A stretch of DNA of 64,000 nt. Source: Varanus komodoensis. Its lineage: Eukaryota > Chordata > Lepidosauria > Squamata > Varanidae. Shown here in pieces: positions 23,771 to 35,652 of this stretch (position 1 is the first letter of the stretch; the number at the start of each line of letters is the position of its first letter). Under the pieces are notes generated by a model. That model searched no databases and was not told where the DNA came from. It saw only the letters and a list, made by a program, of their open reading frames with translations. Position numbers and translations under genes: made by a program. The DNA is taken from positions 3,128,176-3,192,175 of the forward strand of contig NW_025336346.1 of NCBI RefSeq assembly GCF_004798865.1, written 5' to 3'.

Positions 23771-25885
23771 CTGGGTAATCAAATATCCTTAAAGTGACTG
23801 GATGTACCTGAGCTGAGCACAGCCGTGGCCTGAACAGCAGGCTTACTCAACCCATTAAGACTGGCACTTAGAGTCGGCTGGGTAGGAATTTGTAGAAGAT
23901 GCCCAGCAAGGACTCTTTCTAGGCCTGCAGACCACAGTTTCCTGCTGCTACGGGATCTGAGCATCCTTTGGGACAGGAACTGATGCACTGACTGGACTTC
24001 CTGCAATAAAACGCCAACCTGCCTAGCGCCACTGCTTTTCTTCTCCAGGTTGCAGGCACTGCCATGTTTCCAGAGTCTAGCTGTTCAAGGGCCTGTGAGT
24101 TCTGCAGTGGCCAGAACGAAGAGGGTTGCGGCAAAGGGCAAGGTCCCCATGCTCTGAGTCACAGGTGACAGGATTTCGAGGCAACCGAGCAGACAAGAAG
24201 CAGGCAGGAGGGACAGAGTTCCCCAGGAGATGAAATACGGTGTCCGCAGCACTGTGGGCTTTGTCTCAGGACACAGGTTTGAAGGGGCACATCATGTTCT
24301 CTCATCCATGCCCAGTTATATTCTTGGTGTTCTGCCATAGTGATGCTCTCCTAACATCCAGAAATGCAAACAGGATTTTTTCTATAGGTAGCAGCCATGC
24401 CAAATTTTGACATTCTGAAGGCAGTGGAGCCCAGAGAAGCGGGCTAATGCTGGCCATGGCAAGCCCTCCACTGAATGCAGATTTAAGCCGAGGGCAGATC
24501 CGTTAATCAGGCAGCTCTGCTTTACTTATGGAAAGGCTTTTGCTGCCGTTGCGACACACGCAAATGAACACAGCACAATTCCCACTGTGCTGAATGCATG
24601 ACCTTGCGTCATGCACAAATGCGACGGCGGAGGAAGGAGCAGGCGTTCAAGAGGTGATGTGTGCAGGGGAAGTGGTCTTTTGCTAAAATATCAACGACAA
24701 CAACAAACCCTTCTTTTTCCAACTAGGCAGAGGAATGAAAGAGCAGATTTTTTTTTTTTAATGACGGTTCTTCCTGTCTTCTCACAAAGAGTCTTGGAGA
24801 GGGAGAAGCTGGTTGGGAAAGGCAAGGGGCACATTGCCGCCGCCACCGCCGCGCCACCACTTTCTTGCTGCCCAAGGGGTGAAGTAAGTGGGATTGGTGC
24901 CCCCATCCCCATTCACCAAAAACACTTCCCGAAAGCAAGTGCAGCCCTTCTCCTGACTTGCCTGAGTGTAAGTGCCAGTGAAATATTTTACTTCTGCGTA
25001 AGGCCACTGGAAAGGATGTGACTCTCTTCTGAGTGGACATGAATTCCAGCTAGTCGTTCCTTGGGGCACAGCACTGCATTTACTCTCTAGCAGACTGGGA
25101 GGGAGGGAGGGAGAGGCCATTGGAAGTGTGGGGAGGGCAAGGGAGGCTGGAAAGCAACCTAAGGTGCTCCTTCACTGCTTTTTTGCCAGGCCCCCAAAAG
25201 GACACTTCCTCTTTCCCACAGGCCCGCCAGTTTACTGAAGTCCCTCATCCCGGCTCTGCAAGTTCACTTCAGCACACATTGATATATGTGCACAAACTCA
25301 CACCCCGCGCAGGGGAAAATGCAGCTTATAAGCAAGTTGTGCTATAAGTGGTCTGACAACATTCGGACTATAATGGCGGGTGTCACATAAAGAGAAAGGG
25401 TAGGGGTGAGCATCAGGAGACATACCAGTGAGTGAACATCCAGCCCAAAGTGTATGAAACATACATCCACACCTAGCCAGAAACAAGCTTTTCTGATTCT
25501 CATTTGCTCCATATTATGCAAAATGGCAGCTTGGATGGAGACAAAGGTCCTTTTAGGGTAGGAAAGAATGCATGCATGTCGAAAACGTGGGGTTGGATCC
25601 AGACCTGTGCTCTGCTGACTTGGAGAAAGCGTGTGCAGTGGCCACCGGCTTTGATTTCCCCTCCTCCCTGCAGCCCGCAGGGCCATGTCCCAGACTGGTC
25701 TGGGGGGAAGAGGGCTCTCTACAGAAATGGCTTCAAAGGGACTGGGAGGAAACGGCTATCTGGTCTCCTTCCTCTGGTCGGAAGCTGCCGCTGTGTCCTA
25801 GTTACCTCTTCAAATGGAAGGAGCTCTTCCATTCTTGGAGAGCAAGTCTGGATCAAACCCAGAGTGTTCTTCTTTCTTTTCTTAC

Positions 25886-25935
25886 CTGTGTGTTGATTCG
25901 GATGGCCCCAATGGAGGGAATTTCAAAGTAATAAC
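25886..25935 (-). CDS. CACNA2D2: CACNA2D2 exon, end of vWA domain (50 bp)
   Basis: The minus strand reads GT (completing a glycine codon begun in the previous exon) and then YYFEIPSIGAIRINTQ. The donor is CAG|gtaag and the acceptor is tttcaaag|GT. The exon is 50 bp: 2 bases plus 16 codons. The YYFEIPSIG word has the phenylalanine remembered for alpha2delta-2, where alpha2delta-1 has tyrosine. This short block closes the vWA fold and is nearly invariant in the family. The exon sits between the two largest introns in the window, 25.8 kb on its 3' side and 11.4 kb on its 5' side. The acceptor's pyrimidine tract is weak and interrupted by A runs (minus strand ttcttgttttcaaag). Confidence 0.95.
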
Positions 25936-26939
25936 CTTTGAAAACAAGAAACAAGAATTAAAGTGGTGCAGTGAACTTCGGGGATGCATTTCAGCATGGC
26001 TGCCCTTATGCCACTTTCAGCACTAGGCCCCTGCTGTTCATCCAGCCAGATTCAGATGCTGCTGGCCACAATCTGCAAAGCGAGTTCAGGGAGAGCATGC
26101 CCACTGATTTTAGTAGCCTAAAGCGTGGACTGTATTCTTGCATATACAGCCTCCTGTTTCAAACCTCAACACCCATTAGCAGAGGCCCAGCGAATGCAGC
26201 TAGAACTACTTCTACAACATGTATTATGCTTTTTTGTAAGAGCCAGAAGAAAGGGGTGTGGAGATGAAAGCAAGAGGGGAAGTGTTATTAAGGCAACACC
26301 ATCCATACACGCAACTTAGCAAGAAAAACAGATTCCTGCCTTGAGGAACTTGAAATCTAAATATCAGTAGTGAGGAGACAACAAAGGGGAAGCAAATTCA
26401 GGTAACAAAAAGGAGGACGGGGACTGAGAAGACGAGAAAGAAGCAAAGCGGATAACATGTCGACACATTTTGGGAAACTTACTTAGGTTTCATTTCAGTT
26501 GGGGATGAGGTTAAAGCTTTGGGATTTGAGGAGGAAGGACTGCAGGGAAGAGAGGCAGGACCACGTGGGCAATTCTGGGAGGGATTTCTAAGCATGAGAA
26601 GACAGGAAGAAAGAAGGGCAATGTCGCTGGTGAGAACAGGAGGTAAAGTGTCTGGGAATTGTTGCACTGGAAGATGGGAGGTCCCAGGAGACTGGACAAG
26701 CACCTGTGACACAGCCTGGTAAAGATGAGGAGAGCTCATACTTTTGGGCTTTCCTTAGAAGACGCAGATGAGAAGGATACACTGGAAATGCTGCAGGAAG
26801 GTACTGAAAAGAAAGAGGCATTGCCATACACAGCAAGTAACCCACATAAATAATGCAATTATTTAGTTTATACAATCACAATTATTTTAAATAATTGCCA
26901 TCATTTTATTTTTATAGATGAACTCTAATGGGAACCACT

Positions 26940-27125
26940 TAGGGCTCAATGCCATAATCATGAGGCTTGTAAGCCTCTGAACTCAGATGAGTTCACCAAG
27001 GACTTCAGGCCAGTCACTGACTCTCAGCCTGAACAACCTCCCCGGGTTGTTTGAAAGATAACATGCAGAGGAGGGTTATGCAAGCCGTTCGGGGTTCCTT
27101 GCAAAAATGGAATAAAAGCGGGACA
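26940..27125 (+). repeat. tRNA-derived SINE (type 1), diverged
   Basis: The 3' part reads ggccagtcactgactctcag, then cctgaacaacctccccgggt, tgtttgaaagataacatgca and finally ggaataaaag. This matches block by block the copy at 43785-43985 (gggccagatgctatttctcagcc ... gttgttttgggataaaatga). The tRNA-like head is badly eroded. Confidence 0.55.
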
Positions 27126-30100
27126 TTGCTGTGAGCAGGGCTTTCTTCCCTTCACTTATTCCAAACAGCAGACCCTACCTTTGCAAATGTTCTTTATTCA
27201 CCAAAGTATATTCAGTAAACACAATCACTTCAAAAGAATCTCTGAGCATGCAAAAAGCGGTTCATTGACCCCAGTCTAAGGACTACATCTGGAAACCCTC
27301 CTGAACATGTCAGGCCCAGGGGGAAGCGAGCACCTCCTTTCCCTGCTAGCCGCCCTCTTCTCCCACAGCCGTGCCCTGGGGTCATCACACCAGTTTTGTT
27401 GGGCACTGAGCTCCTCTCTCACGCACAGCCTGACAGCTCTACCTCGTGGTTCTTTCCAGAGCCTGCCTGAGTGCTTGAGGGGATGGCCTTGAATAAGCCC
27501 CTCCGCTCCTCTCATTTCAAAGTCCGGAGTCCCACATTCCCAGGATTTCTCCTTTCATGCCTCCAGAGTGACACAAGCTGGGAATGTGCACCAAGGACAG
27601 CTGCCCCTCTCATTCCCAACAGATGAAGTAAAACCCCTCGAACAAATCTAAAGCCAGCGAGGGACCCACAGCAGCCACAGCGAGAACCCGCTTTTCACGG
27701 GAGTTGGTCACCCCACCCAGGCCATCTCCAGCCCACTTCTCTCTCTTGCTCCCTCTCCCAGCCAGAGGCCTGGTTTCTTTTGCAAGCAGAAATGGAACAT
27801 GCATTCGGCAGCAGGGGCCAACCCCACGGAGATGCGCTGCAGCTGCTGCCCAGGATGGCTTCACCAACCTCCTGCATCTCTCCAAGAGGAAGATTGCAGG
27901 CCGGGAGGAGTATGAGGCAGGCTAGAGAGCGGCAGGAACAGCCTGATAACGGCAGTCTGCTTAGCACCCGACGCTCTCAAAGCAACGTCTGTGGCTCTCT
28001 CCAGCAATCCGTGGCACCCGTCCATCGAGCGCATTAGCCGACTACTCTGCCCAGTACAACTATCAGCCCATCTACAGCATCTGTGAACCGAGCTGCCTGC
28101 AGAGCAATCAATCACTCAGCAGCATCTGCCGATTTAGTGACCATATCTGTTTAGATGTCCCCATACGAACTCTGGAGTTATATATGACATTTTTATCTGT
28201 TTCTTTCCGGCACTCTTCATTTTCAGCTAATTCATCAGGAATAAGTGACTTGGTTTGCCATTATGTTCATTTAATTTTGTAGATAGGGAAACTGAGATAT
28301 TAACTGCCATCGAGTGCCAAATGAAAGCTGATCTAGTAAGATGTGGCAATCTCTCCCCCACAATTCCTGTTCAGGCAGCAGATTTAATTAACAACCCAGG
28401 AAAAGTTGGGCCACCCAGCGAGTCAGAAGGGCTTGTATTGGCACGTGCCTTCTTGAGATAGCCACTTGCCTGTACGTGGCTCGGGCTTCCTCTGGTCCCA
28501 GCCCACACTGTGCTGCTAGGGCTGCAGAAAGACCACCTTGAGCTGAGCTGCTCTGGCATGTAAAGGGCTGCATGGCGAGAAAGCCTTGCAAACACCCAAG
28601 TGGTGCTGTCTGCAAGAAAAGCGAGTCCTTCCTTGGGTCCTGACCCAGCCAGTACCGCTCCCGAGCATCAGCTCAGTGCCCGTGGTACGGTGAGCACGGG
28701 AGAGAAGACCATCGTGCAGTCTGGAAGGGTCACAGGGAACAAAGATGGGGGAGATGCCTCGGATGGGGTGAGAAGCCTTGGATGGCTCTGGCCAGGCTGT
28801 CTCATGGCATGGTGCATCTCGCCCTACCCCAGGGGCGTTCTGAAGGCTCAGATCAAATGGGACAGGGCAATCATAAGAGAATGACCCACATCAGCACCCA
28901 AACAGGAGGGGGATGATGGAATGGCTCCGTCTAACCCACGTGTTCCAGCTTTCAGATGCTGCTGGGATGATCTGGGATTCAACCATAGGAAGCTGCAATC
29001 GTGCCACTCCAACAATGCATCGCTACAGGAAACGGCACTGGCTCGAATCACATGAAGAGGGCCACTCCCTTCCTTGGCTTTTCTAGGCATGGCCAACTGC
29101 TTTGAGGGCTGGTGGCAACCAAGTACTGGCCATTTCTTTCTGAGAGAGCAGCTTGTGGTGAGGAATAGCTTGGCTGTTTGCGGGCAATCAAAGGAAGAGA
29201 GCATGAGGTTTTGCATCTGAACGGCGGGGCCGATCTCAAGGGGACTGAAGGCAGACTGTGGCTGCTACCGCACTGGGGATGGAGCGCTAGAAGCCACTGG
29301 GACTCCACAGGGAAGCGTGTCCACTCCTCCTTGCTCACTGTGTAGCTACGAAAGAAAAACACCCTCGCTTGGTGAGGATTCTCTCCTCACATGAAAGGCT
29401 GTTCAGGGAACTTCCTGGGGATCAGGGAAGAGGGGAGCTTGGACTTCTATGAACTGACCCCTGCTTGCAAGAAAGCGTCCTTACGCTGCCTCATCCCTGG
29501 CATTTCAAAAGGCATCCAGAGGATGCGAGGGAAGGCTCCCAGATGAGGCTTGCACAGCACCTCTCTCATTCACACCATTTATGGCGGACCCAGAGATTGT
29601 AACTCTCCCGCATCTCCCTGCTGCTTCTTCCATCTTCTTTCTTACCACAGAAAACCCTGTAAGGAGGAAGACACAGAAGAGTTGCCTTTGACTGGCAGTG
29701 CTGGGAGCCCTTTGCCTGGAAGCACCAAAAGTTGTGTGTGTGTGTGATCGAGAAAGCCTGACCCCGTTTCTGCTGCTTTCACCAAGAGAAAATCTCCCCA
29801 CTCAAAGTTGAGATGCCTGTCCTAGAACTCCTGCCGAACATGCTCATTTTTGTACCTCATTCAACAATCCAACGCGCGTCCTCTCTATTCTTGCTGATCA
29901 ACTCAAGGCAGCACCGGCAACAGCTAACAGTGGGACATCCCCCTTGTGCTGCCTAAGCTCATTTCTCTGTTTCGGGAGCTCCTGCTGTTCTGAGTGGAAG
30001 TCCTTCCCCTGCAATGCCACTTCTGCTCTCCAGCGCCTTTGATGTCAGCAGCAGAGGCCTGGGGGACTAGCAGCATGATATGACAAAGCTCTCAAGAAAC

Positions 30101-30842
30101 AAAGCTCTTCCTCCTCATGCCATTCAGAACAAAAGGAAAGAGAAGTTGAGAACATAACCTTAGGAAGAAATGGGCAGGCTACCAAGTAAGGCCCCAAAGA
30201 GTTACTGGGGAAATGGAAAGAGGCAACTGGGAGCTGTGGTTGGGTCAAATACTTGCCAGAGCCTAAAAGTAAAAACAACAACAAAGTCAAAAGGAGCTTG
30301 CTAGTTAAAATAGCTGCCAAAAGCTTTGTCTTTTTAAGGAGCTTTCAGTCATTAACTAGATGTTATATACAATTATTTTCTGGTGAAGATTTTGCTTTAT
30401 TTTTAAAAGAAAATCAGCTTTGGGAGACAAATTTGAACAAATGAGCTGCATTTAAGAGGAGAAACAAATATCAGCAATCCAGTGGGTGGTGGGTGGGAGC
30501 AGAAGCAACTGGTGGGGGAATTTTGAATAGAAAGGTTGCTTGATAGTACACTTCTATCCCCTTCCCCACACATTTTCTGATCAAAATCTTTGCCTCCCAG
30601 AGCTGCTTTTCATTTCTAAAAAAGGTACCCTTATTTTGGGGCTTCAACACATGTCTCTGCATGTAATGATGAGTTTAACTCTTGCCACATGCCCCGAGAA
30701 CTGAAGGTCTTGGCATTCAGGTCTTCCAGGAAATCATCTTAATCTAAAGGCCCTGTCGACTGATCCCAGATGGGTCTGACTAGAATCACTCAGTGGAGGC
30801 ATTGCATGCATGCTCAAGTGGGACAAATCCCAGATGTGTAGC

Positions 30843-30938
30843 CATTTGGGGCATTGGTTCCATAGCAAAACAGACAAACAAACTAACAAGAGTCTGGAGG
30901 CACACTGTAAGAAACTAGCAATTTTATTGCGGCAGGAT
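30843..30938 (+). repeat. Interspersed repeat fragment cut by CR1
   Basis: The words ttggttccatagcaaaacag, agagtctggaggcacactgt and gaaactagcaattttattgc resemble a common squamate repeat ending in actaacaAATTTTATTG. The match stops abruptly where the CR1 3' end begins at 30941, so the CR1 probably landed in it. The family name is not certain. Confidence 0.4.
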
Positions 30939-31110
30939 CAAAGAATCATAGAGTATGGAACAGTAGAGCTGGAAAGGGCCAAAGGGCCATCAGGTCCAAT
31001 AGCCTGCTCAGTGCGGGACTCCAAATTAAACCATCCCTCTCAGATGCATCTTGAATGCCTCCAATGTGGGAGACCCCACAACCTCCCTACTGTTGTACTG
31101 CTCTGACAGT

Positions 31111-31134
31111 GAGATGATGATGATGATGATGATG
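31111..31134. repeat. (GAT)n microsatellite inside CR1
   Basis: Seven or eight GAT units (gagatgatgatgatgatgat...) lie within the CR1 RT tail. On the minus strand they translate as a serine run, SSSSSSSS. Confidence 0.9.
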
Positions 31135-32104
31135 ATTTGGCGGTATCTGGCTGGACTCTGGCTTCCTGTAATTTGAGTCCATTATTCCATGTCCTGTACT
31201 CTGGGATGACTGAGAAGCCTTCCTCTTTGTGACAGCCTTTCAGGTACTTGTAGAGTGCTATCATATTTCCTCTCAGTTTTCTTTTTTTGAGGCTAAATAT
31301 GCCCAGGTCTTTCAATCTCTCTTCATAAGGCTTTGTTTCTAGTCCCTGAATCATCCTTGTTGTCCTCTTCTGAACCCTTTTCAGCTTGTCTGCATCTTTC
31401 TTTTAGTTAGTTTGCTAATCAGCACTTTGGAGCACTTTGCTAATTAGCATGGAGCACTTTGTCAAAAACTTTGCTGAAGTCAAGATAGGTTATGTTCTCA
31501 GCATTCCCACACTCCATCAGGGAGGTTACCCAATCAAACATGAAATCAGATTAGCCTGGCAGGATTTGTTCTTGAGAAATCCATGTTGGCTTCTAGTAAT
31601 CATTACATAGTTTTCAAGGCATTTGCAGACTGCATTATTCCTTTGTAGCCTAGCCTTCCTTCCACTTCCTATACATGTCCTTTGTTTCTAGATCATCTGT
31701 AAACTTTTTGTGAAGCCACATGGGCTTCTTCTCTTGTCTTCTACCCCTTTTCCTTGTTGGACCTGTTTGTAATTGGGCCTTTAGAATTTCCTTTAAAAAA
31801 ATCCCACCCATCTAGGATTCCTTTTCTCATTAAAGTCATTTGTCATTGTTCTGAGTTTATTACAATTGGCTTTCTTGAAATCCAGGGTACATGCGTGGCT
31901 ACATTTGGCTTTCACTCCCTTTCAAATTAAGAATTCAAGTATGGCGTGGTCACTTTCCCTGAGAGTTTCTGTAGCTGCCACTTTGTCTGCTAGTTCTTCC
32001 CTGTTGGTTAGTATCAAGTCAGGGAAAGCCATTCCTCTTGTTCCTTCCCCCACTTTCTGTTGGAGGAAATTATCAACAATACATGTTAGGACTCTCTTAG
32101 AGGA

Positions 32105-32465
32105 GCCCATCACAGAATCAAAGGATCGTAGAATAGTTGAGTTGGAAGGTGCCATGAAAGCCACTGGGTCCAACCTCCTGCTGTTGCAGGACACCACGTT
32201 ACACCATCCCATCAGACGGCTGTCCAGTTTCTTTTTGAATGACCCCAGTGTGGGAGAGCCCACCGCCTCTCTAGGCAGCTGGTTCCACTGTCATATTGCT
32301 CTGACAGTGAGGAAGCCTTTCCTGATGTCCAGCCTGAATCTGGGTTGTTGCAACTGGAATTGATTATTCCGTGTCCTACACTGTGGCATCAGCAAGAAGA
32401 GATCTTGACCTTCCTCTTCGTGACAGCCTTTGAGGTACTTATAGAGGGATATCATGTTTGGCAGA
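32105..32465 (-). mobile_element. 5'-truncated CR1 inserted in the endonuclease ORF of another CR1
   Basis: On the plus strand a CR1 3' end starts at about 32110 (cacagaatcaaaggatcgta, gaatagttgagttggaaggt) and runs through the RT C-terminal tail to about 32458. The minus strand reads YKYLKGCHEEEGQDLF, the RTRNNQ tract and RLDIRKGF. On both sides the host CR1 endonuclease continues: NICWERNS at about 32470 upstream and RVLTCIVDN at about 32095 downstream. ATTCTG occurs at both junctions and may be a short target duplication, although CR1 ends in ATTCTATG-like repeats, so this is ambiguous. Confidence 0.85.
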
Positions 32466-34198
32466 ATTTCTCTCCCAACAGATATTGGGGAAATTGCAGT
32501 CCCTTGTAATGATGATATCATGGCTCCTTGAAACACTGGCAATTTGCTTTTCAAAAGTTTTATCTCCATCTTTTCCTTGACCGGGTGGTCAGTAATAAAC
32601 ACCAACCACAGTGTTCCTTTTATTCCTTGCTCCATTTATATTAATCCAGATGCTCTCAATGGGCTACTAAGCACATCCTCCTGCATGTCTGTGCAGAGAT
32701 GTGCATCTTTAACATACAGTGCAACTCTACCTCCCTTTCTGTTCCTTCTGTTCTTTGTAAACACGTTATATCCTTCAATGGTTGACTTCCAGGCATGGGA
32801 GCCATCCCACCAAGTTTCCGTTATACCTATCAGGTCATATTTTTCCTACTGTATGAAGAGTTCCAATTCATGCTGTTTGTTCCCCATAATCTGGACATTA
32901 GTATACAGACACTGAATACCATGCACTTTATTCTCTAATTTTCTTCCGACGTTGTTTGACGGTTAGGGCACCGTTAGAGCTGCTCTCCCTGTTGTGGTGC
33001 ATAACCCTTTGTCTCTTGTTACATCCAGGTGTACTTCTCCCTCTCCTGTAGGATTCAGTTTAAAGCCCTCCTGATAAGCTTACTCATGCTGTGGCCAAAC
33101 ACCTTCTTTCCAGTCCTTGTAAGGTGCAGTCTATCCCCTGCCAGCAGCCCATCTTCCGGGAAGTATAGCCCATGGTCCCAGAATCCAAATCTCTCATGTT
33201 GGCACCACCTTTGTAGCCAGGCATTCACTTGGAGTATTTCCCCCCACTCTATTCCTCTTCCAAGAACTGGAAGGATTGAAGAGAAAGCTATTTGGGCTCT
33301 AAAGTTCTTGACTTTCCTCCCTAAAGCTTCAAAGTCTGATGTGATCTCTTCAAAGCTTCACTTGGCAGTGTCATTTGTTCTCACATGTTTAAGAAGGAAG
33401 AGATATGTACCAGTGGGCTGTATGAGCCTTGGCAATCTTTCAGTTATATCCCTAATCTGTCCTCCAGGGAGATACCTGGAGATGTCTCTCCTGACATACT
33501 TGTGTTTCCATCCCACGCAGCAGGGAGTCTCCCACAACTAGCACTCTTCTCTTCTTGTACTTGTCAGCCTTGGTATCATTGCCACTACTTTGCTAACCTT
33601 TAGCCTCTTGTTCAGTATTGCACCCAATGTCTTGCAGTTTTTCCACAGCAGGCTGCCCTCCAGCCTCATCCCTGAGCAACTGAATGCGGTCCGAGAATTC
33701 CACTGGTTCCACGGGTCTTTTAGTTCTTCTGCACCTGTTACCCGTTTCCAGGGAGCGTCCTCATTTTCCTTTCCCTCAGGATTCTCCTCTTCTGCCTCAG
33801 CTTGCTGTTGCACTTCTAGCTTCTGTACTCTGCTGAGCTGTTGCAGCTCCACTGCTTCGTCTACAACCTCTTCACCTTCTCTTATTGCCTCGCGGGTGGG
33901 CACCTGCTGCTCTACTGCACCTGCCTTTTCCTCTAGCAGGGCTAATGGCTTGCAACTGTTGCATGTGCAGGCCTTGTTGGCCTCAGGCAGGAAAACAAAC
34001 ATGGCACAGACAATGCACACGACCACCACTACGGAGTCGTTTCAGTCTATTCTTTCTGCTTCCTTTTTGATTCTACCGTCAAACAGGGCTTGTTGTAACA
34101 ACCTGTGCTTTCGCCTGTCTTTGCTAAAGGTTAACAGCACAGTCCAACCAGTAAATGGGAATGTGTTACAAGGAAGAAAACTGGGGTGGGGGAGCTAA

Positions 34199-34232
34199 GG
34201 GGGGGGGGGGGGGGGGGGGGAGGAGGAGGAGG
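34199..34232. repeat. (G)n tract followed by (GGA)n
   Basis: A run of about 22 G is followed by aggaggaggaggaac. It lies at the 5' end of the CR1 coding part. Read on the minus strand it is an oligo-C/TCC tract in the probable CR1 5' UTR. The length of such a run is prone to assembly error. Confidence 0.9.
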
Positions 34233-34921
34233 AACAGTACTGTAAGGGACCTCCCCCACTGAACACTCCGACTTGCTCTCTGTGTTCGCTCGCTCCCTGA
34301 GAGGTGGGCTGCTTGCACCCCAAAGGTCCTAGACCAGCTACTCCGCTCAGCTGGGAGTCAGGAAGCAGAATGAATCTCCCCACCTACACAGTTGCTGGTG
34401 GAAATCAGGCCGCTCTCTTCCTGTCACACCTCCCAGGACACGCACCCTTCAGCTGCAGCTCTCAGGCCTCTTGGAAGAGACGATGCTGGGCCAGCCCAGG
34501 CCCCTCACCCCTTTGCCCCTGCCTGTGTCTCCTCTTCCACCACCACTTTGCTTTCGTGCCTTCGCTTTCTTTTCTTTTTTGTTACTTCAGATAGCTTGAA
34601 GCCGAGCACTGACAGCAGGTTCTGAGGCTGAACCCTGGTGAGCCGGGCTCTGTACACATGAATTACTCAAGTTAAGCAGCTGAGGCAGGAAGCAGTGGTG
34701 CTTCTAGTGTGGAGCTCTCCATGCACGATTTTTAAAAAATGCTTAAAGCGGATTCTGACAATTGCTTCTGCCATTGCTTGACTTGATGCATTCTGGAAAA
34801 AAGAGGAGATATGGAACTGGCCAAGAAATGGTAACAGCTATAAACTCTGTTGTGAGTTTATGACACAAATCTTGGGAAACTCTTCTTCACAGCCTCCTCC
34901 AGTGGGATGAAGCTGAAATCA

Positions 34922-34944
34922 ACACACACACACACACACACACA
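34922..34944. repeat. (CA)n microsatellite
   Basis: About eleven CA units ending in gagtga. Confidence 0.95.
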
Positions 34945-35489
34945 GAGTGATGTGCAAAGAAGGCTGCTAACAAGCCCTGCAGGCATTGTTAAAATGTGAG
35001 GGGAATTGTAACATTTGAATCACAATGAGAATAAGCTCCTACATGTACAGCTGATCTAACATCCCCTGGAGATGAGGCTGTAAAGGGCAAGGAAGCAAAG
35101 CAGAGAATGCAGAGAACAGGAATTTGGGCATGAATGGCCAGATTTATTCCCAGCAGACAGGACAGTGGGGAGATGGATTACTGCAAGCCAGAAGGTTCCC
35201 GGCCTCTGCCACCTGCTGACCGACAGAGGGGGTGCCGAAGGAACCCAGGGCTCCTGAACAATATGGCACACAAGGCCAACTTGGGTCAATGCGAAGCAGA
35301 AGCAGGACGTTTCAGGTACAAGGCAGATGGGCAAGATAAAGGGGGACAGAAAGGGAATGGGAAGAGGAGGCAGGTTCAGAGACTTGCATAACTATAGGCA
35401 GTGGTTGCCATACTGGTCTCAGAGAATAAGAAATAAAATAGGTGATGTGATTTCCTATCTGTTCATACAACAGCACACAAGCACTGAAT

Positions 35490-35652
35490 GGTGGCACAGG
35501 TCCATCTAGTTCAGCACTGTCCATAAACTGACTGGAGGTTCTCCGGGGATTCAGAGAGAGGTCCTTGCCAGTCCAACCTGGTGATGCCAAGGCCTGAACC
35601 CAGGGCCTTCTGTATGTCATGCATAAGCTCTGCCACTGAGCTGCAGATGCTG
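35490..35652 (-). repeat. tRNA-derived SINE (type 2), minus strand
   Basis: The plus strand reads ggtccatctagttcagcact, gactggaggttctccgggga, gcctgaacccagggccttct and ctctgccactgagctgcag. Reversed, the last two blocks form a tRNA-like promoter: box A about CTCAGTGGCAGAGC and box B about GGGTTCAGGCC. The body then follows. The length of about 160 bp suggests a nearly complete copy. The same head occurs at 5055-5125. Confidence 0.75.

Larger units (their letters stand above)
69..25885 (-). other. CACNA2D2: CACNA2D2 intron, 25.8 kb
   Basis: This is the largest intron in the window. It contains a CpG-rich block at about 4130-5050, LINE 3' ends at 3461-3905, 7480-7555, 16320-16730, 20397-20825 and 23690-23770, a SINE fragment at 5055-5125, microsatellites at 1767-1808, 2070-2113 and 18793-18830, and the dyad-motif cluster at 23190-23290. 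In 75-1760, 2120-3450, 5130-7470, 7560-9280, 9500-16300, 16740-18380, 18840-20390, 20830-22780 and 23780-25880 I see no gene and no repeat I can name. Short open frames there have no recognisable domain and look like chance. The GC-rich 10590-11720 stretch is open in several frames on both strands but carries no family signature. Confidence 0.9.
30941..34200 (-). mobile_element. CR1 LINE, long but broken copy, interrupted by a second CR1
   Basis: In element order on the minus strand there are five parts. ORF1 (34030-33540) shows a CTCNSC zinc-knuckle-like motif, ALLEEK and a Glu/Gln-rich coiled-coil tract. The GDSL/SGNH-esterase part (33545-33030) shows VVGDSLLRGM, the LPGGQIRDI block and a HVRTNDTAK block. 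The AP endonuclease (32930-32460) shows YTNVQIMGNKQHELE, ITETWWDGSHAW and GGRVALYV. The rest of the endonuclease (32098-31922) shows IVDNFLQQK, DLILTNREEL and ESDHAILEF. An RT start (about 31620-31400) shows SQHGFLKNKSCQANLI and YLDFSKVFD. Most of the RT is then deleted, and the copy resumes at 31354 with RLKDLGIFSLKKRKLRGNMI and the 3' UTR ending at 30941 in the reverse of TATGATTCTTT. Several frame breaks make it inactive. The 5' UTR may reach about 34610. Confidence 0.88.

Noticed and set aside
33590-34198. 202-codon plus-strand Ser/Cys-rich open frame
   Set aside because: It is the antisense shadow of the CR1 ORF1 on the minus strand, whose CTCNSC and GDSL motifs are recognisable.
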